From assembly GCF_001274895.1 (NCBI RefSeq), contig NZ_CP006841.1, positions 1,798,001-1,862,000 on the forward strand: a stretch of 64,000 nucleotides of DNA, in the 5' to 3' direction. The stretch comes from Corynebacterium lactis RW2-5. Its GTDB lineage: Bacteria > Actinomycetota > Actinomycetes > Mycobacteriales > Mycobacteriaceae. The position numbers and the translations under genes were made by a program. Shown one piece after another: positions 35,946 through 44,650 of the stretch (positions are counted from its first letter, which is position 1; each line of letters begins with the position of its first letter). The notes beneath the pieces are model-generated. The model was not told the origin of the DNA and searched no databases. It saw only the letters and a program-made list of their open reading frames with translations.

Positions 35946-36464
35946 TTAGCCGAGAATCACGGCCGTGCCCGTCGCGCGGTCGTGCATTCCTCGCATATCG
36001 GAGTCGACGATCGCCGGAGGAAGCAGGAAGATTGTCAGAAGGCTCCGGACGAAAGCTCGGACGAATCCGACGCGCTTAGAAGGGTCGTCGATACGCGCGA
36101 CGCCCATCTTCATCGCCCACTGCCCAGGCGTCCGCGCGAAAAGCCAGACGGACACCGTTCCCAGAACGAGGAAAATCACCGGGGTCAGAGTCGCCACAAA
36201 CGACTGCCAGGCGATGAAAGAATCGCCGAACTGGTCCAACTGCGCCTGGCTCGGCTTGTAGAAGGGTGTGAATGCCACGGTCAAGAAAATGCAGATGACC
36301 CAGTCGATGAGAATTCCGCCGGAGCGGCGCAGCAGGGTCGCCTGTGATCCGGGGCCACTGGGAGTCAGCCCTAGCGCCTGACCGGGGTAATCGGATTCGT
36401 GGTCAGGATTATCGAATTCTCCGGGAACCTGAGGGCCGTCGAGCCAACTGTGCTTTTCTTCCAT
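35946..36464 (-). CDS. RDD-family membrane protein
   Basis: 172 residues. A polar N-terminal 40 residues are followed by an RDD domain with three or four transmembrane helices. It contains LLRRSGGILIDWVICIFL (R and D of the family name), ARTPGQWAMKMGVARIDD and RGMHDRATGTAVIL at the C-terminus, the usual RDD pattern. Transport of ions or small molecules has been proposed for the family. It is divergent from glnA, at the position of Rv2219A in M. tuberculosis. Confidence 0.88.
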   Translation of the reverse strand: MEEKHSWLDGPQVPGEFDNPDHESDYPGQALGLTPSGPGSQATLLRRSGGILIDWVICIFLTVAFTPFYKPSQAQLDQFGDSFIAWQSFVATLTPVIFLVLGTVSVWLFARTPGQWAMKMGVARIDDPSKRVGFVRAFVRSLLTIFLLPPAIVDSDMRGMHDRATGTAVILG

Positions 36465-37009
36465 GTCCTAGCAGTGTAGTGCAGGCACAGCACCGACTGG
36501 GCAATGCGTTGCCATCAGCCTGCGAGCCATCAGCCTGCGAGGTTGGTTGCTCTATCTCATGGTCGAAACTGTGTAGGCCTGGGCAAAGTAATTTTGTAGT
36601 CGAATGAAGTTTACTCAACCACACGGATGAACCACGAGGTACATACGAGGACCTCTCGAGCCATTCACCCCTGGGGGTAGAATCGGGGGCAGTGCCGCCG
36701 GGAACACTTGCCGCAGTCACCACAACGCCGCAGAAAAGGGCGTCGGCAAGCGAATGACACTTATTTACGCAGCATAACGGAACATTCTTGCCAAACAGGT
36801 AAGACTCTCCCTAATTACGTATTTTGTTTTCCAATCCTGAAGCAATACGTCTATTAGCGACGTTGAAGCCAAACCAATTCCAGAATGGTTCCATATTTAG
36901 TTAAGCTAGTCAGCGTCAACCGGCCAGTCCTTGACAACGCGACAGGAGCGCAAACTTTGGCGCATTTACCCCTGTCGTGAACCAACAAGGCCAACTAAGG
37001 AGACCGCAC
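36465..37009. other. 545-bp region upstream of glnA
   Basis: Divergent control region of the RDD gene and glnA. Contains a perfect 15-bp tandem duplication (36511-36540). I looked for the nitrogen regulator AmtR box (CTAT-N6-ATAG) and found no convincing copy. The AT-rich 36770-36910 stretch is the likely glnA promoter area, but no clear -35/-10 pair was assigned. Confidence 0.5.
36511..36540. repeat. Perfect 15-bp tandem duplication
   Basis: GCCATCAGCCTGCGA is repeated twice without a gap, 47 bp upstream of the RDD gene start. Confidence 0.95.
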
Positions 37010-38446
37010 ATGTCCTTCAAAACTCCCGAGGAAGTAGTCGCGTTTATTAAGGAAGAGAACGTTGAGTTCGTCGATGTTCGCTTCACGGATGTACCCGGCA
37101 TCGAGCAGCACTTCACCATCCCGGCATCCGCGTTCGATGAGGACGCAATGACCGAGGGCCTGGCGTTCGATGGTTCGTCCGTCCGCGGCTTCACCTCCAT
37201 CGACGAGTCCGACATGGCACTGCTGCCCGACCTGGGCACCGCTCGTATCGATCCGTTCCGCAAGGCGAAAACCCTGAACGTCAAGTTCTTCGTCCACGAC
37301 CCTTTCACCCTGGAGCCGTTTTCCCGCGACCCGCGCAACGTCGCAAAGAAGGCCGAGGAGTACCTGATCTCCACCGGCATCGCCGACACCTGCTTCTTCG
37401 GCGCAGAGGCCGAGTTCTACATCTTCGACAGCGTTAAGTTTGAGACCGATACCCACAAGGGCACCTACGAGCTCGACTCCGTCGAGGGCTGGTGGAACCG
37501 CGGTAAGGACGAGAACCCGGACGGCTCGACCAACCTGGGCTACAAGACCCGCCTGAAGGGCGGCTACTTCCCGGTCGCTCCGTACGATCACTACCAGGAC
37601 CTCCGCGACGAGATGTGCCTGAAGCTTGCCGACGCCGGCTACGATCTCGAGCGCGCTCACCACGAGGTCGGCACCGGTGGCCAGCAGGAAATCAACTACA
37701 AGTTCAACACGATGCTGCACGCGGCTGATGATCTGCAGTCGTTCAAGTACATCATCAAGAACACCGCCTGGGAGCACGGCAAGTCCGTCACCTTTATGCC
37801 GAAGCCGCTGGCTGGCGACAACGGCTCGGGCATGCACGCCCACCAGTCTCTATGGAAGGACGGCAAGCCACTGTTCCACGACGAGTCCGGTTACGGCGGT
37901 CTCTCCGACATCGCCCGTTGGTACATCGGCGGCATCCTGCACCACGCAGGCGCTGTCCTGGCATTCACCAACCCGACCCTGAACTCTTACCACCGCCTGG
38001 TCAAGGGCTTCGAGGCTCCGATTAACCTAGTCTACTCGCAGCGCAACCGCTCCGCTGCCGTACGTATCCCGATTACCGGTTCCAACCCGAAGGCCAAGCG
38101 CATCGAGTTCCGCGCTCCGGACCCGTCGGGCAACCCGTACCTGGGCTTCGCCGCGATGATGATGGCCGGCCTGGACGGCATCAAGAACCGCATCGAGCCG
38201 CACGCTCCGGTCGATAAGGACCTCTACGAGCTCCCGCCGGAGGAGGCCGCTGAGATCCCGCAGGCACCGACCTCCCTGGAGGCCGCCCTGGAGGCCCTGA
38301 AGAACGACCACGAGTTCCTGCTCGAGGGCGACGTCTTTACCGAGGACCTCATCGAGACCTACATCAAGTTCAAGTACGAAAACGAGATCGAGCCGGTCCG
38401 ACTGCGCCCGACCCCGCAGGAATTCGAGATGTACTACGACTGCTAG
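37010..38446 (+). CDS. glnA: Glutamine synthetase, type I-beta
   Basis: 478 residues from the ATG at 37010 with AAGGAG 8 nt upstream; the longer in-frame upstream start is rejected. Motifs are [11 protein letters not shown], the metal-binding [25 protein letters not shown] (ATP/glutamate site) and [23 protein letters not shown] (in part). Tyr406 in [11 protein letters not shown] is the adenylylation site of the I-beta class, so activity should be set by GlnE, whose gene begins to appear at 62686. It makes glutamine from glutamate and ammonia. A terminator follows. Confidence 0.97.
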   Translation: MSFKTPEEVVAFIKEENVEFVDVRFTDVPGIEQHFTIPASAFDEDAMTEGLAFDGSSVRGFTSIDESDMALLPDLGTARIDPFRKAKTLNVKFFVHDPFTLEPFSRDPRNVAKKAEEYLISTGIADTCFFGAEAEFYIFDSVKFETDTHKGTYELDSVEGWWNRGKDENPDGSTNLGYKTRLKGGYFPVAPYDHYQDLRDEMCLKLADAGYDLERAHHEVGTGGQQEINYKFNTMLHAADDLQSFKYIIKNTAWEHGKSVTFMPKPLAGDNGSGMHAHQSLWKDGKPLFHDESGYGGLSDIARWYIGGILHHAGAVLAFTNPTLNSYHRLVKGFEAPINLVYSQRNRSAAVRIPITGSNPKAKRIEFRAPDPSGNPYLGFAAMMMAGLDGIKNRIEPHAPVDKDLYELPPEEAAEIPQAPTSLEAALEALKNDHEFLLEGDVFTEDLIETYIKFKYENEIEPVRLRPTPQEFEMYYDC

Positions 38447-38501
38447 TCGCCTGCTAGCGGGCTCTTTCCGACAGCCCGCCTAGCGCGCAAAGCAGCCGCT
38501 C

Positions 38502-38543
38502 ACCCCCGCCGTAAAAGCTTCCAATGCTTTACGACGGGGGTTC
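38502..38543 (+). terminator. Terminator after glnA
   Basis: ACCCCCGCCGTAAA pairs with TTTACGACGGGGGT (one mismatch), with a GC-TTCCAAT-GC tip, followed by TTCTT. Confidence 0.9.
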
Positions 38544-38653
38544 TTGCTGTTTATAGATGCCGTTTACACAGTGGAGATACGGCGGCGCAAGGTTCCGGCG
38601 TTGCCGGGATAGCGACTCTGCAGTGGGCGGGGCCGGGTGCGCGCGACTCCACT

Positions 38654-38705
38654 TGTTGGCGCGAGATCATGTTGTGGGTGCGCCATAGCTCGCCAACAAC
38701 ATGAT
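38654..38705. repeat. 52-bp dispersed palindromic repeat, copy B
   Basis: 44 of 52 positions match copy A at 22596-22647. In this copy the middle also carries GATCATGTTG, the perfect inverse of CAACATGATC at the right end, so two alternative hairpins are possible. Confidence 0.8.
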
Positions 38706-38889
38706 CCCGTACACACTAGTGCAATCTGAGCAGAGCCGTGCCCGCACGCCCGCGCCCTCCTACCCCTCTTTTCGTAACTGCCCCGCAGCCTGAATCGGTT
38801 CCGCTGCAGTGCCGCTGGCCAGCGGGGCTACGGTTGGTTATATACGCAGTTAAATGCGCACAACCGCGCAGCTCTTGGAGGGAACCCTG

Positions 38890-40467
38890 ATGCCTCGGAC
38901 AGCCCAGACGGGCCACGAGAATCGCTGGAAAATCTTCGCCATCCTCATCTTTGGTGTGTCACTCATCGTGCTGGACACCACCATCGTCGCAGTGTCGCTG
39001 CCCACAATCATTCGCTCACTAAGCCTGAACCTAACCGAGGCCCAGTGGGTATCCTCCCTGTACTCGGTCGTATTCGCTGCTCTTTTGCTGATAATGGGCA
39101 CTCTGGGCGACAAGTTTGGCCGCACCCGCATTTTCCGCGTTGGCCTGATAGTTTTCGCCGTAGCGTCAGCGCTGGCGGCCTTGTCCGCTTCTGCAGGCTT
39201 ACTCATATTCGCCCGTGGACTCCAAGGCGTCGGTGGCGCAATGATTCTGCCTGCCACCCTCGCGACTATCAACGCGACCTTCCGCGACAAAGAACGCGCC
39301 ACAGCCTTCGGCATTTGGGGCGCAGTCATGGCGTCGATGGCAGCGATCGGCCCGCTCCTGGGCGGTTGGCTGACCCAGACCTTCTCCTGGCACTGGATCT
39401 TCATCATCAACATTCCCATCGTCGCCGGCCTACTTCTCGCCGGCATTAAGGTGTTCCGCGGCTTCGAAGACCGCGGCGAAGTTGCGGGCTTCGACATCCC
39501 CGGCACGCTGCTGTCTGCCATCTCCCTGGGTTTCCTGGTCTATGGGCTTATCGAGGCCACGACATTCGGCTGGTGGACTCCGAAGGGAGAAACCAGCATC
39601 TTCGGCCTCTCACCGACCCCGTTCTACATCGCAGTGGGAATCCTTTTCGCGATTGCCTTCTTGGTGCTGGAGGGTTCCCGACTACGCAACGGCCGGCCTG
39701 TGCTTCTCGACCTCAAGCTGTTTCGTATCCCTTCCTTTAGCAACGGGAATGTCACAGCTTTGACGGTCGCGCTCGGCGAATTTTCCGCCCTCTTCGTTCT
39801 GCCCCTCTACCTAATCTCCGTTCTTGGGCTAGGGACTATCCAAGCCGGCTGGGTTCTGGCCACCATGTCGCTCGGCTCTTTCGTGTCGGGTGCCGCAGCC
39901 CGCCATGTGGCCGCCAAGTTCGGCCCTGCTCGGACTGTCATTATCGGACTCGTACTGGAAATCGCCGGCATCCTCGTAGCAGGCCTACTCATCGGCCCAG
40001 AGGCGTCGGCGTGGCTTCTCGCCGTTGTACTCGCTGTCTACGGCACCGGCGTCGGTTTCGCCTCAGCACAGCTCGCCTCTGTCGTACTCGCCGAAGTCCC
40101 CGTGGCCTCCTCCGGCATGGGCTCCGCGACGCAGTCCACCGCGCGTCAGTTGGGCTCCGCGCTCGGCGTCGCCGTCGCAGGCACGGTGTTGGCCACCTCG
40201 CTTACCTCCCAGCTTCCCGACGCCCTTGCCACCGCACATGTGCCCGATGCAGCGATTGACGGGCTAACCAGCGCAACTGCGGATTCCGCCGGATCTGCGA
40301 TTCCGGCGTTGACCGAAAGGTTTGGCCCAGGTATCGGCGGTGTTTTGAGTAACGCTTTCGCCGATGCCACATCCATGGTCCTGTACTTCTCAGCTGGTGT
40401 ACTTGTAATTGGGCTGCTCTCGGCGTTTAGGTTGTCAATACAGAAGAAGGCAACTGCCGACGTATAA
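38890..40467 (+). CDS. MFS drug/H+ antiporter, DHA2 (14-TMS) family
   Basis: 525 residues from the ATG at 38890, chosen for GGAGGG 10 nt upstream (an in-frame ATG at 38854 has none). It has 14 predicted helices. Family motifs are LDTTIVAVSLPTI (motif D1 region), GDKFGRTRIF (motif A), ARGLQGVGGAMILPATLA (motif B) and GPLLGGWL (motif C, antiporter signature). It probably exports toxic compounds or antibiotics; the substrate is unknown. It is upstream of and convergent with a broken GNAT gene. Confidence 0.88.
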   Translation: MPRTAQTGHENRWKIFAILIFGVSLIVLDTTIVAVSLPTIIRSLSLNLTEAQWVSSLYSVVFAALLLIMGTLGDKFGRTRIFRVGLIVFAVASALAALSASAGLLIFARGLQGVGGAMILPATLATINATFRDKERATAFGIWGAVMASMAAIGPLLGGWLTQTFSWHWIFIINIPIVAGLLLAGIKVFRGFEDRGEVAGFDIPGTLLSAISLGFLVYGLIEATTFGWWTPKGETSIFGLSPTPFYIAVGILFAIAFLVLEGSRLRNGRPVLLDLKLFRIPSFSNGNVTALTVALGEFSALFVLPLYLISVLGLGTIQAGWVLATMSLGSFVSGAAARHVAAKFGPARTVIIGLVLEIAGILVAGLLIGPEASAWLLAVVLAVYGTGVGFASAQLASVVLAEVPVASSGMGSATQSTARQLGSALGVAVAGTVLATSLTSQLPDALATAHVPDAAIDGLTSATADSAGSAIPALTERFGPGIGGVLSNAFADATSMVLYFSAGVLVIGLLSAFRLSIQKKATADV

Positions 40468-40539
40468 TTTAGCTCGCGATTCGCTTTGGACGAGTACGCC
40501 CCTGACAAATACCGTGTACGTCGAATCACCGAAGTCATA

Positions 40540-41066
40540 TTACGAAAACGCGCGGAAGCCGGATTTTCTGTGCAAGGACATCGAGGCAAAATTTTTGTTA
40601 TCCACCAGGGACACCAATTCGTGCGAGCCCCGGTGGCGGGCGATGTCGTCAAGCTCGTCGAAAAGCATACGGGCGAGCCCCTGCCCCCTTCGCGCGGTCG
40701 GCGACAGCCACAGGCCTATAGCTGAGGAGACGGTCCGGGTCGAGCTCAGAGCTGACACGGATCGTGCGGGCGAGGCCGGCGAGCTGATGGTCGACGGTTT
40801 CGTCGGTCGGGACGGGGCGAAAAAGAGACTGCGAGGATTGCCTCAGCTGCATCGGAGTCCGCCTCCCTGTCTACACCCACCACCGCTCCGAATCCAATGC
40901 GGAAGCGCTCCTCAATGGCGCGGAGGCTCATCTCTCCCTGAACGAATCCCTGCGAGGTCCGCTCTTGAGAGTCCAGGCCGGGGCGTTCGGCTTCCTCGAG
41001 GAGGGAGGAGATAGCGGGGGAATCGTCGATTGTCGAGAGGCGAAAGAAATAGTTTGAGTTGGTCAT
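40540..41066 (-). pseudogene. Broken GNAT-family N-acetyltransferase
   Basis: Read on the minus strand from ATG 41066 (MTNSNYFFRLSTIDDSPAI), acetyltransferase-like sequence continues through three frames. Frame 1 runs to ILAVSF at a five-T run (about 40822). Frame 2 gives RPVPTDETVDHQLAGLA to AVADRAKG at a five-G run (about 40687). Frame 3 gives GQGLARMLFDELDDIARHRG and LVDNKNFASMSLHRKSGFRAF, the acetyl-CoA-binding and C-terminal GNAT motifs, stopping at 40540. A fourth shift may follow in the final TTTT. All breaks lie in homopolymers, so sequencing error must be excluded. Confidence 0.7.
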
Positions 41067-41182
41067 GGTTAAGTCGCTTTCTAAATATTGGCACCTAAGC
41101 AGGTTTTGTTGTTGTGTCATCGCTTTATGCTCTCTCAAGATCGCACTGCAAAACGCGGCCCCTCGGGCGTAAGGTGAGCGAC

Positions 41183-41539
41183 ATGCTCAAACCCCACCAC
41201 CGTCTAATCGCACTCTTTACAGGAGCCGGAGTTCTACACTTTGCCAAGCCGGAACCCTTCGACACCCTAATCCCTCCCCGGCTGCCGGGAACCGCAAGGC
41301 AGTGGACCTACGGCAGCGGCGTAGCGGAATTAGCAACGGCCGCGCTCCTTGCAAACCCGCGGACGCGACGAGCTGGCGGACTCGCAACCGCAGCGCTCAT
41401 GAGCGCCGTGTGGCCTGGAAACATCTACATGACCTACCTGTGGCGAAAAAAGCCGTGGTACATGCAGGCAATCAGCTACGGCCGCCTACCCCTCCAGCTG
41501 CCGCTAATCGCGGCTGGATGGAAAATCTGGAAATCCTAA
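41183..41539 (+). CDS. DoxX-like small membrane protein
   Basis: 118 residues from ATG 41183 (MLKPHHRLIALFTGAGVLHF). An in-frame GTG at 41174 is an alternative, and TAAGGT 7 bp upstream could be either a -10 (leaderless) or the ribosome-binding site. Four hydrophobic segments are present, with HFAKPEPFDTLIPP and YGSGVAELATAALL resembling DoxX/DUF4267-type proteins. Function unknown. Confidence 0.7.
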   Translation: MLKPHHRLIALFTGAGVLHFAKPEPFDTLIPPRLPGTARQWTYGSGVAELATAALLANPRTRRAGGLATAALMSAVWPGNIYMTYLWRKKPWYMQAISYGRLPLQLPLIAAGWKIWKS

Positions 41540-41606
41540 GCCGGCGCTCCACTCCCGCAAGGAAAACAAGGAAAAGAGTGCGCCTCCTGCCCCACAAGTA
41601 GAAGCA

Positions 41607-41615
41607 CCCCCCCCC
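41607..41615 (+). repeat. Poly-C tract (C9)
   Basis: Nine consecutive C lie 59 bp upstream of the PspC gene start. A tract of this length is prone to slippage; it lies in the leader or promoter rather than in a coding region. Confidence 0.9.
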
Positions 41616-41674
41616 GCCAGAACAGTCCAACACAGGACCTGACCGCAAAAAGTTAAAGGAAGAGATTTACCCGA

Positions 41675-41974
41675 ATGAGCGACAAGAGTGCCGAATACAG
41701 AAACGAGGGAAAGCTGCTCCGCTCCCGCAACAATCGAATGATCGCTGGAGTACTCGCCGGGCTCGCGGAGAACCAGGGGTGGAACGTCGGATTCACCCGT
41801 ACCACTTTCGTGGTTCTCCCCTTTCTCGCCTCAATGATGCGATGGGAGATTGGCGCCGGTTTTATCGCAATCTACTTACTCGCCTGGTTCTTAATTCCCA
41901 ATGCGGATTACGCGCTCGACGACAATCCAAATGACCAAAAAATCATAAGTAATCGAAAAGATACACATTCGTGA
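41675..41974 (+). CDS. PspC-domain membrane protein
   Basis: 99 residues. A PspC domain from about 12 to 75 (RSRNNRMIAGVLAGLAENQGW, in part) is followed by two hydrophobic stretches and a polar, asparagine-rich C-terminal tail. AAAGGAAGAG is about 9-18 nt before the ATG. It is probably an envelope-stress protein like the smaller PspC at 18190; no phage-shock partner gene is near. Confidence 0.82.
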   Translation: MSDKSAEYRNEGKLLRSRNNRMIAGVLAGLAENQGWNVGFTRTTFVVLPFLASMMRWEIGAGFIAIYLLAWFLIPNADYALDDNPNDQKIISNRKDTHS

Positions 41975-42169
41975 TTTATGCAAAAGCGACCTGGACTTAT
42001 TCACAAAATCGCAGGTCAAAAAGAGTAACAATTCCTCGGTTTTTGCATCTGAATCACTAAACTGAACTTGCGTCAGCGGTGAATTTTCCTACTCTGTGAA
42101 GCGACAACAAAGTGCTACAAAGCAACCCATTAATGCTTTAGAGCGATTCTCACCAGAAAGATTTTTAGA

Positions 42170-42799
42170 GTGCAGAACAAGAAGATGACCCGTGTAGCAA
42201 CCGCAATCGTTGGCTCCGTCGCCCTGCTGGGTGGCCTCGCAGCATGTTCCTCCGACGACGTTCAGAACGCCAAGGATCAGGCCGGCCAGGTTGCTACTGA
42301 TGCCAAGGACAAGGCGGGACAGGCAGGAGACAAGGCTGGCGAGGCAATGAATGGCGCGAAGGACAAGGCTGGCGAGGCAATGAATGGCGCCAAGGATGCC
42401 ATGGGCAAGGTCGGCCTGGGCCTGGGCGACAGCGCTGGCGAGGATGTCGCAGAGGCCGATGTCCCGTCCACCATTTCGGACGCGGCAGGTTCCTTCACCG
42501 CAGCCGATGGCACCGACGCCGGCGCCTTCGTGGCGGCCAAGAAGGTCGGCGACGCAGTCGCAGCTGAGTACGAAAACGTTACTTTCGTCGAGTCCCCCGA
42601 GACCAACGGCGCACAGCCGCTGATCGGCAAGATTCGTGAGACCTGGGTCAACGGCGGCGGTCTGGAAAACAAGATTGGCCTGCCCACCGCTCCGGAGCAG
42701 GCAATTGAAAACGGCTGGGAGCAGACCTTCACCAAGGACACCATGAAGTGGACCTCTGAGGACGGCCAGGAGTACTCCGACTCCTACAACAACCAGTAG
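42170..42799 (+). CDS. Lipoprotein with LEA-like repeats and C-terminal LGFP motif
   Basis: 209 residues starting at GTG 42170 (an ATG at 42185 is also possible). A lipoprotein signal with lipobox LAA-C26 is followed by an 11-residue-type amphipathic repeat (AKDKAGQAGDKAGEAMNGAK and its copy, about residues 35-80). A C-terminal LGFP-like unit contains IRETWVNGGGLENKIGLPT. LGFP repeats bind the mycolyl-arabinogalactan cell wall in Corynebacteriales. The likely role is a cell-wall-anchored structural lipoprotein. A strong terminator follows. Confidence 0.82.
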   Translation: MQNKKMTRVATAIVGSVALLGGLAACSSDDVQNAKDQAGQVATDAKDKAGQAGDKAGEAMNGAKDKAGEAMNGAKDAMGKVGLGLGDSAGEDVAEADVPSTISDAAGSFTAADGTDAGAFVAAKKVGDAVAAEYENVTFVESPETNGAQPLIGKIRETWVNGGGLENKIGLPTAPEQAIENGWEQTFTKDTMKWTSEDGQEYSDSYNNQ

Positions 42800-42835
42800 G
42801 TTGCCTTTTCGCTAGCCCACCGGCTAGCCAATCCC

Positions 42836-42873
42836 AAGCGCGCACGACCGAGCCCCGGTCCTGCGCGCTTTTG
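42836..42873 (+). terminator. Terminator after the LGFP lipoprotein gene
   Basis: AAGCGCGCA (42836-42844) pairs with TGCGCGCTT (42862-42870), with an inner GACCG-AGCCC-CGGTC hairpin, followed by TTTG. Confidence 0.9.
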
Positions 42874-43001
42874 CGTTTTCACCCCAAGTCTTTTTCCGCG
42901 TCAAGTCCGTAGTGCAGTCAGCGGCAAGGTAACCTTGGACGATGGCGCCCCGATTGCCTGGCCCGGGGGCCAGCGCAGGTATACGCGAACTGGCCAGGCC
43001 A

Positions 43002-43020
43002 GCTAGTCGAGGAAACTAGC
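43002..43020. promoter_or_regulatory. Inverted repeat upstream of the methyltransferase start
   Basis: GCTAGT (43002-43007) and ACTAGC (43015-43020) form a perfect dyad with a 7-bp spacer, ending 22 bp before the TTG start. It is a candidate operator. Further GGCC-rich palindromes (CTGGCC near 42990, and a second near 42958-42973) lie just upstream. Confidence 0.4.
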
Positions 43021-43042
43021 CTAGGAAATCGAAGGAAAACTG

Positions 43043-44638
43043 TTGGCCAGGTCGTCTTTTAAGCCGTCAAGGGTCAGCAGAATCGTCTCTCTTCTCGCCG
43101 TCAACGCTGCCGAGGAGGAAACCAGCGCCGCCGAGATTTGGCTGCGCGCCGTGACATCGCTCTGCGAGGCCAAACGCCCGGATCTCGGAGGCGCTTTCAG
43201 GGCAGTAACCGGTTCCACTCCCCTTCCGGGGAATCCCCTCGAGCTTCTTGGGATTGCCGAAATTGGCATGGTCTACGAGGCCCTGCTCGCCACCACCGAT
43301 CCGACCTCTCGCCGCTCCAACGGCCAGTACTTCACCCCGGACGATGCCGCAACCTTCATGGCCTCGCAGGCACGGAATTTCCCCAGAGCATCTCGATGGC
43401 TCGACCCCTGCTGCGGCGTTGGCAACCTGGCCTGGCATCTCTGCGCTGCTGTGCCGGATTCAGATTCGCTGCTGCATGAGCGACTCACACTGGTCGACAA
43501 GGATCAGACGGCCCTCACCACTGCTGTGTGTGTCCTCGCTGCCGAGTTCAGTGCGGCAGGCGACTCAGCCGCCGTCACCGCACTATGGCAGCGCAGCCGC
43601 GTCGGAAACTTTCTCGATCTCGCCCACGAACTCGATGTCGATTTTGCGATAGTCAACCCCCCTTACGCCAAATGCGACAAGGACTTGTCCTTCCGCACCT
43701 ACAAGTCCGCCGACTCCTACGCGTACTTCCTCGAGCGTCTTTCCGAAAACACCGACGGTTTCATCGCGATTACTCCCGGATCGTTTTTGACCGCTCGAAA
43801 GTACTCCGCCCTGCGTATTCTTCTCCGCGAGACTTACGGACACGGCGAGGTATTCGTATTCGACAACGTACCCGACACAATTTTCCGCGGATTCAAATTC
43901 GGTTCGACCAACACATCAAATACGAATTTTGTGCGTGCAACCGTCACCGTCACTCAGAAGTCCGCCCCCTTTGCAAGCGGCTCCAACAGGGCCAGCCGCG
44001 CCTCCTCCATATCCCGCGTCGGTTGGCTTATCACCCCCATTCTCCGGTGGAAGAGCACCCACCGCAGCGAACTGTTCGCCCGCGCCAGCAGCCTGCTCAC
44101 CCCGCTGAGGCTCGGCCCAGGCGGCGAGTGGATGAAGGTCATGCCTGAAACCGCCTCGCTTTACGACGCTCTGGTCGCCCTGCCCACCACACTCGCCGAT
44201 CTGCGCTCCCGCCACCCTACGCCTTTCAAGCTGGAGATTGCATCGACTCCACGTTATTTCACATCCGCGACTATGCGCGGGCTCGAGCGGGCTAGTAAGC
44301 ACGTCATCTATTTCAAAGACGAGCAGTCCTATCTTCGCGCGTATCTTTTGCTCAATTCATCGCTGCTGTACTGGTGGTGGCGCTGCATGGACGGCGGCAT
44401 AACGTTGACGGTAGCGACATTCAAGGCTCTTCCCGTGCCGGAATTTCCGATCGACGCGGGACTAGTCCGAAGCCTCCAGAAGTCCGAGAACGAAAATCTT
44501 GTCACGAAGCTAAACGCGGGCAAGGTCAACGAAAACGTCAAGCACCCGAGCGACCTCGTCAAACGCCTCGACGCGCATATCCTGGGCGGCGATGCCCCCG
44601 ACTTCTCAAGGGTGTTTTCGCCGAACCTCTTCGCCTAG
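43043..44638 (+). CDS. Orphan N6-adenine DNA methyltransferase
   Basis: A 531-residue class I SAM-dependent methyltransferase of the HsdM/Eco57I type. GQYFTP (residues 95-100), motif I LDPCCGVGNL (120-129) for SAM binding and the catalytic NPPY (205-208) are all intact. The C-terminal part, with AYLLLNSSLLYWWWRCMDGG and TFKALPVPEF, resembles type IIG target-recognition regions. The only suitable start is TTG at 43043 with GAAGGAAAA 6 nt upstream. No endonuclease domain or neighbouring restriction gene is seen, so it may be regulatory or the remnant of a restriction-modification system. Its target sequence cannot be predicted. Confidence 0.85.
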   Translation: MARSSFKPSRVSRIVSLLAVNAAEEETSAAEIWLRAVTSLCEAKRPDLGGAFRAVTGSTPLPGNPLELLGIAEIGMVYEALLATTDPTSRRSNGQYFTPDDAATFMASQARNFPRASRWLDPCCGVGNLAWHLCAAVPDSDSLLHERLTLVDKDQTALTTAVCVLAAEFSAAGDSAAVTALWQRSRVGNFLDLAHELDVDFAIVNPPYAKCDKDLSFRTYKSADSYAYFLERLSENTDGFIAITPGSFLTARKYSALRILLRETYGHGEVFVFDNVPDTIFRGFKFGSTNTSNTNFVRATVTVTQKSAPFASGSNRASRASSISRVGWLITPILRWKSTHRSELFARASSLLTPLRLGPGGEWMKVMPETASLYDALVALPTTLADLRSRHPTPFKLEIASTPRYFTSATMRGLERASKHVIYFKDEQSYLRAYLLLNSSLLYWWWRCMDGGITLTVATFKALPVPEFPIDAGLVRSLQKSENENLVTKLNAGKVNENVKHPSDLVKRLDAHILGGDAPDFSRVFSPNLFA

Positions 44639-44650
44639 GACGACGTTGTC

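Larger units (their letters stand above)
38447..38889. other. 443-bp region between glnA and the MFS gene
   Basis: Contains the glnA terminator (38502-38543), copy B of the dispersed repeat (38654-38705), about 100 bp with nothing recognisable, and a TATATA-type promoter region (near 38838) for the MFS gene. Confidence 0.7.

Noticed and set aside
36843..36870. AmtR-like box upstream of glnA
   Set aside because: Only one half (CTAT) is present; the second half does not fit.
40409..41014. Plus-strand 201-codon open frame over the broken GNAT gene
   Set aside because: Low-complexity, no homology; GNAT motifs are all on the opposite strand.
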